Assembly (NCBI RefSeq): GCF_007489285.1
Contig: NZ_VLIY01000013.1
Coordinates: forward strand, 81,036-145,035
Direction of reading: 5' to 3'
Length of the DNA stretch: 64,000 nt
From: Skermania sp. ID1734
GTDB lineage: Bacteria; Actinomycetota; Actinomycetes; Mycobacteriales; Mycobacteriaceae
This document shows positions 1 to 12,094 of this stretch, in pieces. Each line of letters opens with the position of its first letter. The first letter of the stretch is position 1. Below the pieces are notes generated by a model. It was not told where the DNA came from. It searched no databases and was given only the letters and a program-made list of their open reading frames with translations. A program made the translations under genes and the position numbers.

Positions 1-708
1 TACGAGATATACCGCCGCGGCCACCCGTGGATATCGGAGTTCGCACCGGCACCGAAGTCGGTGGTGCGGGACATGATCGAGCGGTCCATGACGTTTGCCG
101 AACTGATCTCGCACTACGGCCTCACGCGGTCGGAGGGCTTGGTGTTGCGCTACCTTGCCGACTCCTACCGTGCCTTGCGGCGAACCGTCCCGGAATCGGT
201 GCGGACCGACGAACTCGCCGACATCACCGAATGGCTCGGCGAGCTGGTGCGTCAGGTCGACTCCAGCCTGCTCGACGAGTGGGAGCAGCTCACCGATCCG
301 GGCGCCGAAACCGATACCGAGGTGGCCAGTTTCACCGAAACCACACAGCGGCCGATATCGGCCAACGAGCGGTCGTTTCGGGTGCTGGTGCGCAATGCGA
401 TGTTCCGCCGTGTCGAACTTGCTGCGCTGCGACGGTGGGATGCATTGTCCGAGCTGGGCCCTGGCCCGGATTGGGAAGCAGCGCTGGCGGACTACTTCGC
501 TGAATACGACTCGATCGGCACCGGACCGAATGCGCGCGGGCCCAAGCTGTTCCAGGCGCAGCCGGGCGGCGAGTTCTGGCGGGTTCGTCAGGTCCTGGAT
601 GACCCGGCCGGTGACCAAGGCTGGTCGATCGATGCCGTCGTCGACGTGGCGGAGTCCGATGCGGCCGGCGAAATCGTCTTCGACGACGTGACCGTCACCG
701 CCGGGTGA
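1..708 (+). CDS. DUF3516-type DEAD/DEAH-box helicase, C-terminal part (5' end outside window)
   Basis: The frame is open from the first base, so only the last 235 codons of a longer gene are present. The residues visible correspond to the C-terminal DUF3516 region of a family of large actinobacterial superfamily 2 RNA/DNA helicases; the helicase motifs lie upstream and cannot be seen. The segment is rich in Glu, Asp and Arg and contains no membrane segment. The TGA stop lies 6 bp from the convergent DUF5997 gene. The family assignment rests on remembered similarity of this tail (a helical region around FAELISHYGLTRSEGLVLRY), so the exact substrate is unknown. Confidence 0.75.
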   Translation, partial: YEIYRRGHPWISEFAPAPKSVVRDMIERSMTFAELISHYGLTRSEGLVLRYLADSYRALRRTVPESVRTDELADITEWLGELVRQVDSSLLDEWEQLTDPGAETDTEVASFTETTQRPISANERSFRVLVRNAMFRRVELAALRRWDALSELGPGPDWEAALADYFAEYDSIGTGPNARGPKLFQAQPGGEFWRVRQVLDDPAGDQGWSIDAVVDVAESDAAGEIVFDDVTVTAG

Positions 709-714
709 GATGAG

Positions 715-1167
715 TCAGTCGGTCGGCTGGTGTGGCGGTCGCGCCGTCCGTGGCTCCCGATTCGATTCGGCGCGCGCCGCGGCACGTTGTTCGCGAACCC
801 GCTTTTCCTCGCGGCGGACCTCGATCAGCGACTCTCGTTCGCGGCGCAGCCATTCGGGTTGTTCGGCCAGCAGCGCCTCGATCTCCGCCGTGGTCAGCGC
901 CTGCGTCACGCCGCCTCGCGCCAGACCGGCGATGGAGACGCCGAGTTTCGCCGCCACCACTGGGCGCGGATGTGGGCCGTCGGCGCGCAGCGTTTGTAAC
1001 CACGCCGGCGGGTTGTCCCGCCATTGGGCAAGTTGGTCACGCGAAATGGGCGCCGCGCGAAACTCCTCCGGCGTCGCCTCGAGGTAGACACCCAGTTTCT
1101 TGGCGGCGGTGGCGGGTTTCATCGTCTGCGCGGACTTGGACGCTTTCACGGCGGTCAGCCTAGACAT
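715..1167 (-). CDS. DUF5997 family protein
   Basis: A 150-residue soluble protein. The N-terminal half contains a conserved-looking KPATAAKKLGVYLEATPEEF stretch followed by a helical region ending in a long charged helix rich in Arg and Glu. I recognise it as the actinobacterial DUF5997 family, whose biochemical role is unknown to me. The ATG at 1167 was chosen over an in-frame upstream start because the extension would overlap the divergent gene and has no family similarity. It is transcribed divergently from the LysR-type effector-domain gene with 33 bp between the starts, which suggests shared regulation. The last 25 residues are low complexity and basic/proline rich. Confidence 0.8.
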   Translation of the reverse strand: MSRLTAVKASKSAQTMKPATAAKKLGVYLEATPEEFRAAPISRDQLAQWRDNPPAWLQTLRADGPHPRPVVAAKLGVSIAGLARGGVTQALTTAEIEALLAEQPEWLRRERESLIEVRREEKRVREQRAAARAESNREPRTARPPHQPTD

Positions 1168-1200
1168 TGCCCGTGCGCTAGGACGACATAACCTGGCGCG

Positions 1201-1905
1201 ATGTCGACAGCACCCGACCGCAGGACCGTCGAGTCCTTCCGGCTCGGCTATGTGCCCGGCGTCTCCCCCGGCAAATGGGTCCGGATCTGGGGCGAACGCG
1301 TTCAGGGCACCCCGTTGGACCTGGTTCAGCTGAAACATCAGACGGCCGCCGACGAGTTGCGCTCATGCAGGGTGGACGCCGCGCTGCTGCGCCTGCCGGT
1401 CGACCGGTCGACCGAACCGGCGCTCAGCGTCATTCCGCTCTATACCGAGACCACCGTGGTGGTGGTTCCGAAGGAGCATCTGCTGTGTGCGCTCGATGAG
1501 GCCCGCCTCGACGATCTCGCCGACGAAACCGTCTGGCATCCCGACGACGACGTCCTCGACTGGGCGCAGGTACCCGGTCGGGCGGCGTCGAGCCGTCCGA
1601 CCACCACGGCCGAGACCATCGAGTTGGTCGCCGCCGGAGTCGGTCTGGTGCTGGTACCGCAATCACTGGCCCGGCTGCATCACCGCAGGGATCTGACGTA
1701 TCGGCCCATTACCGACGCTGTCCAGTCTCAGGTCGGCCTAGCGTGGCCGGAGGATGCCACCACAGATCTGGTCGAAGAATTCATCGGCATCGTTCGCGGT
1801 CGAACGGTGAACAGCTCACGCGGCCGCAGTCCTGCTGTACCGCAACAAAAAGCGAAACCAGCACGCAAGGGTAACCAGTCACCGCGACGCGCACGACGGC
1901 ACTGA
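1201..1905 (+). CDS. LysR substrate-binding domain protein lacking a DNA-binding domain
   Basis: A 234-residue protein resembling the effector (periplasmic-binding-protein II) half of LysR-type regulators: the FRLGYVPGVSPGKWVRIW opening matches the first strand of the domain, and TAETIELVAAGVGLVLVPQS matches the typical late segment of the fold. No helix-turn-helix precedes it, so it probably does not bind DNA by itself. The last 45 residues are a basic Arg/Lys/Pro tail. A TAACCT box (1189-1194) lies 6 nt before the ATG and no Shine-Dalgarno sequence is seen, consistent with a leaderless transcript. It abuts oxyR end to end with zero spacing. Function unknown; it may be a ligand sensor acting with its DUF5997 neighbour. 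Confidence 0.75.
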   Translation: MSTAPDRRTVESFRLGYVPGVSPGKWVRIWGERVQGTPLDLVQLKHQTAADELRSCRVDAALLRLPVDRSTEPALSVIPLYTETTVVVVPKEHLLCALDEARLDDLADETVWHPDDDVLDWAQVPGRAASSRPTTTAETIELVAAGVGLVLVPQSLARLHHRRDLTYRPITDAVQSQVGLAWPEDATTDLVEEFIGIVRGRTVNSSRGRSPAVPQQKAKPARKGNQSPRRARRH

Positions 1906-2820
1906 CTACGGTCGCGGCAGTCGCCGAATCAACTCGGCGAGCCGCTCGAAATCCTCGGTCCGGGTGCTCGACCCGCGGAAGACCAGTCCAAGCGTGCGCC
2001 CGGGTGCCGGATCGGCGAATCGGGCGGTCTCGAGCCGGCCCCTCTTGGTTTCGACCGGGATTGCCATCCGGGGAACGAGTGTCACACCAAGACCGCCGGC
2101 GACGCATTGCACAACGGTGGCCAGTGACGCGGCGCGGGTGTCGCCGGCCGAGTCCGGACGCGCGTCGACCGACCTGCACAGCTCCAGCGTCTGATCGCGC
2201 AGGCAGTGTCCCTCGTCGAGTAGGAGCAGGGGAAGGTCGGCGACGATATCCGGAGCCAGATCGCTACGGCCGGCGAGTTCGTGCCCGGAGGGCAAGACCA
2301 GCACGAAATCCTCCGAGTACAACGGGATTTCAGCGAGCCCATTGACGTCGGAGGGCAACGCGACAAGCGCGACATCGAGCACCCCGGCTCGCAACCCGTC
2401 GAGCAACCGCGCGGTTTGGTCCTCGACAACCCGCAAGGTAAGGCCCGGCATGTGCTGACGCAACGTCGGGAGCAACGCGGGCAGGACATAGGGCGCCACG
2501 GTCGGGATGAAGCCCATGCGCAGCGGCCCGGTCAGGCTGTCGCCGACCCCGGCTGCTGCCGCGACGAATCGGTCCGCGGCCTCGAGGGTGGCCATCGCCT
2601 GGCCGAGCAACCGCTCGCCGGCAGCCGTGACAAGCACCCGTCGTGTGCTCCGCTCGATCAACTGCACCCCCAACCCGTGCTCGAGCGCAGCAAGGGACTG
2701 CGACAGCGTCGGTTGGCTCACCGCAAGCCGCGACGCCGCCGTGCCGAAGTGACGATACTCAGCGATGGCGACGAAAGCCCGCAGCTGCGACAGCGTTGGC
2801 TGATAACTCTGATCTGCCAT
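1906..2820 (-). CDS. oxyR: Hydrogen-peroxide-sensing LysR-type regulator OxyR
   Basis: A 304-residue LysR family activator. Residues 10-65 form the winged helix-turn-helix (FGTAASRLAVSQPTLSQSLA). The effector domain contains GHCLRDQTLELC, with cysteines 206 and 215 spaced by nine residues, the same spacing as the redox pair Cys199/Cys208 of E. coli OxyR, so peroxide-driven disulfide switching is expected. The ATG at 2820 was chosen because the family N-terminus begins just before the helix-turn-helix; an in-frame upstream start would run through the promoter. It is divergent from ahpC, its classical target, and unlike in M. tuberculosis the gene is intact. Confidence 0.95.
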   Translation of the reverse strand: MADQSYQPTLSQLRAFVAIAEYRHFGTAASRLAVSQPTLSQSLAALEHGLGVQLIERSTRRVLVTAAGERLLGQAMATLEAADRFVAAAAGVGDSLTGPLRMGFIPTVAPYVLPALLPTLRQHMPGLTLRVVEDQTARLLDGLRAGVLDVALVALPSDVNGLAEIPLYSEDFVLVLPSGHELAGRSDLAPDIVADLPLLLLDEGHCLRDQTLELCRSVDARPDSAGDTRAASLATVVQCVAGGLGVTLVPRMAIPVETKRGRLETARFADPAPGRTLGLVFRGSSTRTEDFERLAELIRRLPRP

Positions 2821-2824
2821 ACCT

Positions 2825-2844
2825 ATCAATGTAGTGCAATTGAT
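2825..2844. promoter_or_regulatory. Probable OxyR operator in the oxyR-ahpC intergenic region
   Basis: ATCAAT (2825-2830) and ATTGAT (2839-2844) form a perfect inverted repeat separated by 8 bp. The interval also contains the T-N11-A pattern expected for LysR-type regulators. It lies 5 bp upstream of the oxyR start and about 86 bp upstream of ahpC, the place where OxyR would repress itself and activate ahpC. An AGGAGG ribosome-binding site for ahpC follows at 2916-2921. Confidence 0.7.
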
Positions 2845-2930
2845 CACGTTTGCCTCTAATATGACCGAACTCATGATGAACTGGAATCACTACAAATTGG
2901 ATCGATTCAAGAACTAGGAGGCCATTTCAC

Positions 2931-3518
2931 ATGGCATTGCTGACCATCGGCGACCAGTTCCCGGCATACAACCTCACCGCGGTGATCGGCGGCGACTTGT
3001 CGAAGGTCGACGCTCAGCAACCCGACGACTACTTCACCACCGTGACCAGCGACGACCACGCCGGCAAATGGCGCATTGTCTTCTTCTGGCCCAAGGACTT
3101 CACCTTCGTCTGCCCCACCGAGATCGCCGCGTTCGGCAAGCTGAACGATGAGTTCGAGGACCGCGACGCGCAGGTGCTCGGTGTGTCCGTCGACAACGAG
3201 TTCGTGCACTTCCAATGGCGGGCCCAGCATGAGGACCTCAAGAAGCTGCCGTTTCCGATGCTGAGCGACCTCAAGCGCGAACTGGCCACCGCCACCGGAG
3301 TGCTCAACGCGGAAGGTGTCGCGGACCGTGCCACCTTCATCATCGACCCGAACAACGAGATCCAGTTCGTGTCCGTGACGGCCGGATCCGTCGGCCGCAA
3401 TGTCGACGAGGTGCTGCGCGTGCTCGACGCGCTGCAGTCCGACGAGCTGTGCGCCTGCAACTGGCGCAAGGGTGACCCGACCATCGACGCGGGCGAGCTG
3501 CTGAAGGCGGGTGTCTGA
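2931..3518 (+). CDS. ahpC: Alkyl hydroperoxide reductase AhpC (peroxiredoxin)
   Basis: A 195-residue cytosolic 2-Cys peroxiredoxin of the AhpC/Prx1 type that reduces H2O2, organic peroxides and peroxynitrite. The peroxidatic cysteine is Cys61 in FTFVCPTEI, and the resolving region carries Cys174 and Cys176 (ELCACNW), identical in number and position to M. tuberculosis AhpC, which uses AhpD as reductant. AGGAGG at 2916-2921 fixes the ATG. It is the first gene of an ahpC-ahpD unit and faces oxyR, so peroxide induction through OxyR is the likely control. Confidence 0.97.
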   Translation: MALLTIGDQFPAYNLTAVIGGDLSKVDAQQPDDYFTTVTSDDHAGKWRIVFFWPKDFTFVCPTEIAAFGKLNDEFEDRDAQVLGVSVDNEFVHFQWRAQHEDLKKLPFPMLSDLKRELATATGVLNAEGVADRATFIIDPNNEIQFVSVTAGSVGRNVDEVLRVLDALQSDELCACNWRKGDPTIDAGELLKAGV

Positions 3519-3537
3519 GAGAAATGAGCCTCCGAAG

Positions 3538-3577
3538 GCGAGCGCGAGCGAGGATCGCAGCGAGGAACGAGCGAGGA
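3538..3577. repeat. GCGAG-rich short direct repeats in the ahpC-ahpD spacer
   Basis: Five copies of GCGAG start at 3538, 3544, 3548, 3560 and 3571 in an otherwise purine-rich spacer of 82 bp between ahpC and ahpD. No gene is seen here. The composition resembles GAGCGAGG-type interspersed spacers that I associate with actinobacterial genomes; whether it is a dispersed element cannot be decided from one copy. Confidence 0.45.
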
Positions 3578-3600
3578 CCGGAACGAGTGGGAGCCGAGAA

Positions 3601-4140
3601 ATGAGTATCGACAATCTCAAGAGTTCGCTGCCCGAGTACGCCAAGGACCTCAAGCTCAATCTGTCCTCGATCTCGCGCAGCACCGTGCTGAACGAGCAGC
3701 AGTTGTGGGGCGCCCTACTCGCCACCGCTGCAGCTTCCAAATCCGCGACGACGCTGCAAGAGATCGCTGCCGAAGCTGCCGACACGCTTTCCGCGGAGGC
3801 GTACAACGCGGCGCTCGGCGCGGCATCGATCATGGGCATGAACAACGTCTTCTACCGCAGCAAGGGTTTCCTCGGCGGCCGCTACGACGACCTGCGGGCA
3901 GGTCTGCGGATGCAGATCATCGGAAACCCCGGCGTGCCGAAGGCAGACTTCGAGCTATGGTCACTGGCGGTCTCGGCCGTCAACGGCTGCGCACACTGCC
4001 TCGAGGCTCATGAGCAGACGCTGCGCAACGAGGGCGTGGACCGCGAAACCATCTTCGAGGCGCTGCGGGTCGCGTCGATCGTCGCGGGCGTCGCCCAGGC
4101 GGTGGAAACCGCCGGAGCGCTGGCAGGGGTCAGCGCCTAG
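3601..4140 (+). CDS. ahpD: Alkyl hydroperoxide reductase AhpD
   Basis: A 179-residue alpha-helical protein of the AhpD/carboxymuconolactone decarboxylase fold that passes electrons from the lipoylated dehydrogenase system to AhpC. The catalytic CXXC with its following histidine is [11 protein letters not shown], giving Cys130, Cys133 and His137, the numbering known from the M. tuberculosis enzyme. The ATG at 3601 matches the family N-terminus ([20 protein letters not shown]); an in-frame upstream start at 3511 would read through the GCGAG repeats and is rejected. It is probably cotranscribed with ahpC and ends in a strong hairpin. Confidence 0.96.
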   Translation: MSIDNLKSSLPEYAKDLKLNLSSISRSTVLNEQQLWGALLATAAASKSATTLQEIAAEAADTLSAEAYNAALGAASIMGMNNVFYRSKGFLGGRYDDLRAGLRMQIIGNPGVPKADFELWSLAVSAVNGCAHCLEAHEQTLRNEGVDRETIFEALRVASIVAGVAQAVETAGALAGVSA

Positions 4141-4158
4141 GCCGGCCAGGAAGTATTC

Positions 4159-4205
4159 AGACGAGACGCCACGCCGAGGGTCACACCTCGGCTGGCGTCT
4201 CGTCT
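4159..4205. terminator. Large two-step hairpin between ahpD and a convergent gene
   Basis: Arms AGACGAGACGCC (4159-4170) and GGCGTCTCGTCT (4194-4205) pair over 12 bp. An inner GCCGAGG (4173-4179) pairs with CCTCGGC (4186-4192), leaving a short loop. There is no T-run, as is usual for high-GC terminators. The hairpin sits between convergent genes, so it can act in both directions, and it includes the stop codon and last codons of the minus-strand membrane protein gene. Confidence 0.75.
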
Positions 4206-4561
4206 CGCATCTCGAAGACAGTCCGGCTCGAGGCAACCTCTTTGACCGCGCGGTAGCCCGGCAACTGGTGTCGACCTGCCGCACTAGCCGGCTCCGACCA
4301 CTCCTGCGACTCCGCAGGCTCCGGCAACCGACTGCGCCGACGCTTCCGGGTCTCAACTGCTTCTTCGGCAATTCCAGCAGCGGGGACCGCCGCGATGTCA
4401 TTGCGCACCCACCAGGTCTTGGCCGTCGTCATGACAGCCAGACCCACGCTCACCCCGATCACCACGGCAGACGGCAGGTGCTGCACGTAGCCGAGCACGA
4501 CAATGCCGACCATCAGCGCAGTGCCGATGCCGGTCTCGATCGCCTTGTTGTATTTCGCCAC
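4181..4561 (-). CDS. Small membrane protein of unknown function
   Basis: A 126-residue protein with two hydrophobic segments near the N-terminus (TALMVGIVVLGYVQHL and VVIGVSVGLAVMTTAKTWW) followed by a hydrophilic Arg/Glu/Pro-rich tail. I do not recognise a family; the two-segment layout is superficially holin-like, but that is not evidence of function. The start is uncertain: a GTG at 4561 precedes the membrane region, while an in-frame ATG at 4684 would add 41 residues and overlap the upstream papain-fold gene by 20 bp. The upstream part has lower GC than its surroundings. The 3' end is embedded in the ahpD terminator hairpin. Confidence 0.55.
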   Translation of the reverse strand: MAKYNKAIETGIGTALMVGIVVLGYVQHLPSAVVIGVSVGLAVMTTAKTWWVRNDIAAVPAAGIAEEAVETRKRRRSRLPEPAESQEWSEPASAAGRHQLPGYRAVKEVASSRTVFEMRDETPAEV

Positions 4562-4664
4562 TCGACCAAGCCCAATCCACTCATTCGAACAAAGCTCGAC
4601 AGAGCGTATATGCCGACGGGCAAAGGCCCAGCAAAACCCGATGCTTTCGCCAATGATTCGCCGG

Positions 4665-5333
4665 TCAAGTCCGTCCCGCGGCAAGTTCTTGGTCAGTGAG
4701 CACTACGGCAATCTCGCGCCCCAGCGTGAAACCGGGCTGCAGCGGTAACCGATCTCCGCTCCAAAACCGGCCTGGGTCATACCAATTCGAACGATGACGG
4801 CGCTGCAGCAGCCCCATCGCCTCATAGGTGGAACCGACGACCTCCGCACAGTACGCGTACTCCAGCCTCGCGTCTTCGTCGCGCCGCCGGGCGGGCACGC
4901 GGCCGGCGAACCAGCGCGCGGTGACCTTCGCGGTCGAGGGGAACGGTGTTCCATCCAGTCGGGCGATGGTACGCAGGACCGCGTCCTCCTGTTCGCGAGA
5001 GACCGCCGGCTCGAGCTGGCGCAGCCAGCCCTGCTGCCCGTAACGACCCGACCACACCTGCACGGCCGCACGCAGATCGTGCAACTGCACGCCGCGCTGA
5101 AATCGACCGGTCCACATGTCCTGCAGCGAATGCCCGAGCTCGGCATGCCACATCAACGGCGGCAGGTCTTCGAGAACTACTGCCATCGCCACGTGGTTGA
5201 CCGGGCTGTTGGTCAGTGCCCTGATCGCGCGGTCGGCGCCGGAACGACCACGAAATATCCAGATATCGCCCGTGCGGGTGTTATCCACGGCGGTATCGAG
5301 GCTGATCTGCGACGGAGTGGTCGGGACCGACAT
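4665..5333 (-). CDS. YiiX/NlpC-P60-like permuted papain-fold protein
   Basis: A 222-residue protein. GDIWIFRG (22-29), NSPVNHVAMAV with His47 and EYAYCAEVV with Cys162 give the histidine-first, cysteine-last order of circularly permuted papain-fold enzymes (YiiX/LRAT-like branch of NlpC/P60). Such proteins are cysteine peptidases, amidases or acyltransferases; the substrate here is unknown. There is no signal peptide or membrane segment, so it is probably cytosolic. The ATG at 5333 is preferred over one 20 codons upstream that would run into the divergent gene. Homologues are sometimes labelled guanylate cyclase in databases, which nothing in this sequence supports. Confidence 0.65.
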   Translation of the reverse strand: MSVPTTPSQISLDTAVDNTRTGDIWIFRGRSGADRAIRALTNSPVNHVAMAVVLEDLPPLMWHAELGHSLQDMWTGRFQRGVQLHDLRAAVQVWSGRYGQQGWLRQLEPAVSREQEDAVLRTIARLDGTPFPSTAKVTARWFAGRVPARRRDEDARLEYAYCAEVVGSTYEAMGLLQRRHRSNWYDPGRFWSGDRLPLQPGFTLGREIAVVLTDQELAAGRT

Positions 5334-5382
5334 AGCAGCAAGGGTAAGCACGTCAGGGCCGGATATATGACAATCTGGCACC

Positions 5383-5643
5383 ATGCCGCTCACCCGCGCA
5401 CAAATGTGGAAGCTCGCCGGGCTGGCGAGCGTCGTGACCGTCGCCGCGACCGGCGTGATGGTGGCTCGCGACGAACGTCGCCGACGGGCGTACAGCCCGG
5501 ACGAGGTCCGCGAGCAACTGCATGCGCGCTATGCACGTGTCGCCAGCGCCGGGCCGGACGCAGGACCCAAGCACGCCCGTCGGGACGGATTCGGGCTTAG
5601 GAGCCGGTTTCGGCGTACTCAGCGTCCGTGGGCGCGCAGCTGA
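5383..5643 (+). CDS. Small single-span membrane protein
   Basis: An 86-residue protein with one hydrophobic segment at residues 11-28 (LAGLASVVTVAATGVMVA) followed by a strongly basic, hydrophilic region, predicting an N-terminal anchor with a cytosolic tail. No family recognised. It is divergent from the papain-fold gene (49 bp between starts), and its last 25 bp overlap the 3' end of the convergent thioesterase gene. Existence is supported by codon bias and by the gap it fills, but the exact stop region is unusual in being antisense to the neighbour. Confidence 0.6.
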   Translation: MPLTRAQMWKLAGLASVVTVAATGVMVARDERRRRAYSPDEVREQLHARYARVASAGPDAGPKHARRDGFGLRSRFRRTQRPWARS

Positions 5644-6086
5644 TAGATCCCGTGGGTGGTCGCCACAACCTCACCGGCCGCGTCCGTGATGGCCGCGTCG
5701 AGGGTGAAGTCCGCCTTACCGTTGGCGTCGGCGGCCGAAGCGATCCGCGCGATCGATTCCTCGTCAAGTTTGGCCTCGGCCTCCACGTCGGTTTTCGCGG
5801 CGCGCTTGAAGGTGATCTGTAAATCCTTGACGAGCGGATAGAACCGCGAGTTGTCGAAGGTGGCCATCGGGATGATGCCGCCGAGCACCTCGGCAACGGT
5901 GAACAGCACACCGGCGTACATCACGCCGAAGTGGTTGCCGTTGCCCTCGATCGGCACGCGAGTGCGCGCGTACCCGGGGCGAGCCTCGAGCGCGGTCACA
6001 CCCATCTTGTGCGCAACCGGAATGGTGTGCTCGAGCGCGGCATTGATCATCTCGGCAAACGACGGTTGCGAATCCTCTTGGGACAC
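5619..6086 (-). CDS. DUF4442 / PaaI-like hotdog-fold thioesterase
   Basis: A 155-residue protein of the DUF4442 branch of the hotdog superfamily, expected to hydrolyse acyl-CoA thioesters or to bind acyl groups. The segment NHFGVMYAGVLFTVAEVLGG corresponds to the helix that carries the catalytic residues in this fold (HFG then glutamate). The start is a GTG at 6086 preceded by GGAAAGGA. It lies 14 bp downstream of the aminotransferase gene on the same strand and is probably cotranscribed with it. Substrate unknown. Confidence 0.8.
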   Translation of the reverse strand: MSQEDSQPSFAEMINAALEHTIPVAHKMGVTALEARPGYARTRVPIEGNGNHFGVMYAGVLFTVAEVLGGIIPMATFDNSRFYPLVKDLQITFKRAAKTDVEAEAKLDEESIARIASAADANGKADFTLDAAITDAAGEVVATTHGIYQLRAHGR

Positions 6087-6100
6087 AGCGTTGTCCTTTC

Positions 6101-7327
6101 CTACTGCAGAGCGCTTCGGGTGATCGCCGCGAGTTCGGCGACCTGGTCATCGGTCATGACGAACGACGGCGAGAATTGAATCGCGCCGGCCCCCGCCGCG
6201 CGAGTGGAAACCCCCAGCGACCGTAGCTTTTTCGCGATACCCGCAGCGGCCGCCGGATCTTGCAACTGAACCGCGGCGACCGCGCCGAGACCGCTGCGCA
6301 CCTCGGCAACCGCGTCGAGATCGGCCAGCGGTGAAAGGTGCTCGTGCAGCGTGCTTTCCAGCCACTTGGCAGCATCGAGCAAATTCTCACGCTCCAAGAT
6401 GTCCAGATTGGCCAGCCCGGCCGCGCATGCGCCGGCGTGGGCGCCATAGGTGTAGCCATGCCGCCACCAGGTGCCCGGTTCCCCGAAGAACGGCTCGGCA
6501 ACCCCCGGCGCGACGAACAGGGCGCCCATGGGCACATAGCCGGAAGTGAGCCCCTTTGCGGTGGTCATCATGTCCGGCTCCAGGTCGAAACGCGAAGAAG
6601 CGAACCATGATCCGCCGATGCGGCCGAATCCGGTGACCACTTCATCGGCGACGAACAGAATGTCGTGATCGCGGCAGATCTGCCGCACCTCGGCGAGATA
6701 ACCGTCCGGCGGCAGGTACACGCCGCCGGCGCCGATGATCGGCTCGCAGAAGAAGGCCGCAATGTTGTCGGCGCCGAGTTCCTCGATCAACGCGAGCAGG
6801 CTTTTGGCGTCGTCCCAACCGACAGTCCGCGTGTCCGGCATCAGTTCGCCATATCCGTCCCGGTTGGGCGGCAGCCCCGACAGCGACGTTCCGGCGACAT
6901 GCATACCGTGGTAGGCCTTTTCGCGTCCCACCATGATGCGTTTGCCGGGGCGGCCCAGCACGTGCCAGTAGCGGCGGGCCAACTTGACTGCGGACTCGAT
7001 CGAATCCGAACCGCCCGAGGTGAAGAAGATCTTGCTGCCAGCCACCGGCGCGATGGCGGCCAGCCGCTCGGCGAGCTGTTGTGCGACGTCGGTGGTGTAG
7101 TCGCCGAAGTTGGAGCAGTGGGCGAGGTTTCGTAACTGCGCGGCTACTGCCTCGGCGATCTCGGTCCGGCCGTGGCCGACGTTGACGAACCACAATCCGC
7201 CGGTGGCATCGAGGTAGCGGCGGCCGTCGGAGTCGAAGACGTAGACGCCGTCGCCCTTTGTCAGGACGAACGCACCGTCGCGCTCGACCGCCCCCATGTC
7301 GGCGAACCCATGCCACAGTGCACCCAT
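6101..7327 (-). CDS. Class III PLP-dependent aminotransferase (omega-aminotransferase type)
   Basis: A 408-residue fold-type I aminotransferase. Class III hallmarks are present: the DATGGLWFVNVGHG N-terminal motif, TSGGSDSIESAVKLAR for phosphate binding, LFVADEVVTGFGRIG with the cofactor-contacting aspartate, and the Schiff-base lysine in TTAKGLTSGY. Enzymes of this group move amino groups between omega-amino acids, polyamines or beta-alanine and pyruvate or 2-oxoglutarate; the substrate cannot be read from the sequence. The ATG at 7327 follows GAAGGGG at good spacing; an in-frame GTG five codons earlier is possible. It is divergent from hrpA. Confidence 0.92.
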   Translation of the reverse strand: MGALWHGFADMGAVERDGAFVLTKGDGVYVFDSDGRRYLDATGGLWFVNVGHGRTEIAEAVAAQLRNLAHCSNFGDYTTDVAQQLAERLAAIAPVAGSKIFFTSGGSDSIESAVKLARRYWHVLGRPGKRIMVGREKAYHGMHVAGTSLSGLPPNRDGYGELMPDTRTVGWDDAKSLLALIEELGADNIAAFFCEPIIGAGGVYLPPDGYLAEVRQICRDHDILFVADEVVTGFGRIGGSWFASSRFDLEPDMMTTAKGLTSGYVPMGALFVAPGVAEPFFGEPGTWWRHGYTYGAHAGACAAGLANLDILERENLLDAAKWLESTLHEHLSPLADLDAVAEVRSGLGAVAAVQLQDPAAAAGIAKKLRSLGVSTRAAGAGAIQFSPSFVMTDDQVAELAAITRSALQ

Positions 7328-7420
7328 CGTGCGCCCCTTCACCGCCGTTGCTCGTGTGCTGTGAACTATTCCATGTGCTCGCGTCGGCTCGGCAAGCGAG
7401 TTCGCTAGGCTAGCGTGGGC

Positions 7421-11359
<3,939 letters not shown>

Positions 11360-11366
11360 CGACAGA

Positions 11367-11384
11367 CGGGGTGGTGTTACCCCG
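11367..11384. terminator. Short hairpin between hrpA and nrdR
   Basis: CGGGGT (11367-11372) and ACCCCG (11379-11384) form a 6-bp stem with a 6-nt loop between the convergent hrpA and nrdR stop codons. It is small and lacks a T-run, so its role as terminator is only suggested by position. Confidence 0.4.
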
Positions 11385-11841
11385 ACTTCGCCCCGGCCCG
11401 GTGCGCGCGCAGTTCCTCGATTTCGCGTTCGAAATCGTCGGCCGAGCTGAACGAGCGATACACCGATGCAAAACGCAGGTACGCAACCTCATCGAGGTCC
11501 CGCAGCGGCCCAAGTATCGCCAGGCCGACCTCGTGGCTGGGAATTTCCGCAGACCCTGACGCGCGCACCGTGTCCTCCACCTGCTGGGCGAGGAGGTTCA
11601 GTGCATCGTTGTCCACGTCGCGTCCCTGGCACGCCCGACGGACACCGCGCACAACCTTCTCTCGGCTGAACGGTTCAGTGACCCCCGACCGCTTGACCAC
11701 CGCAAGCACCGCCGTTTCCACTGTGGTGAATCTGCGACCGCATTCCGGGCACGAACGCCGCCGGCGGATCGCAGCACCCTCTTCCGCTTCGCGCGAGTCG
11801 ACAACACGCGAATCGGGATGCCGGCAGAACGGGCAGTGCAT
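11377..11841 (-). CDS. nrdR: Transcriptional repressor NrdR
   Basis: A 154-residue protein with an N-terminal zinc ribbon (Cys3, Cys6, Cys31 and Cys34 in CPFC...CPEC) followed by an ATP-cone domain ([18 protein letters not shown]). NrdR senses (d)ATP and represses ribonucleotide reductase operons. The family always begins MxCPFC, so the ATG at 11841, behind GAAGGA, is the start; a longer in-frame reading to 12072 has no family similarity. The 253-bp spacer up to the LysM gene holds no gene I can support. The usual genetic link to lexA is kept, with the LysM/lexA pair next to it. Confidence 0.96.
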   Translation of the reverse strand: MHCPFCRHPDSRVVDSREAEEGAAIRRRRSCPECGRRFTTVETAVLAVVKRSGVTEPFSREKVVRGVRRACQGRDVDNDALNLLAQQVEDTVRASGSAEIPSHEVGLAILGPLRDLDEVAYLRFASVYRSFSSADDFEREIEELRAHRAGAKSG

Positions 11842-12094
11842 GGGGCGTCCTTCTGTGTAGCCGCGCGACCCGGCATCCGGCGCCACACCACTGCGCGATT
11901 CCAACCACTGCGTTGCGCGAGCGGCATAAGCGATTTCGATGCGGCCACCCGGCGGTCGGTGACCATCAGCATCCGAGGATACCCGCCACCGCTGGAGCTG
12001 CGTCGGGTCGCCGCGCCGCGGCAAGATCACGAGTGCACTTGCCAACTCCGCGAGCGATTGCACGGTCGTCATGTCGCACCTCGCGCGCGGGCAG

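Noticed and set aside
2907-3845. A 312-codon minus-strand frame opposite ahpC-ahpD
   Set aside because: Antisense shadow; ahpC and ahpD have exact catalytic residues on the plus strand.
4665-5333. Guanylate cyclase annotation for the papain-fold protein
   Set aside because: No cyclase motif is present; the His/Cys pattern fits permuted NlpC/P60 proteins.
11842-12072. N-terminal extension of NrdR
   Set aside because: In-frame but unlike any NrdR; the family begins at MHCPFC, which has its own ribosome-binding site.
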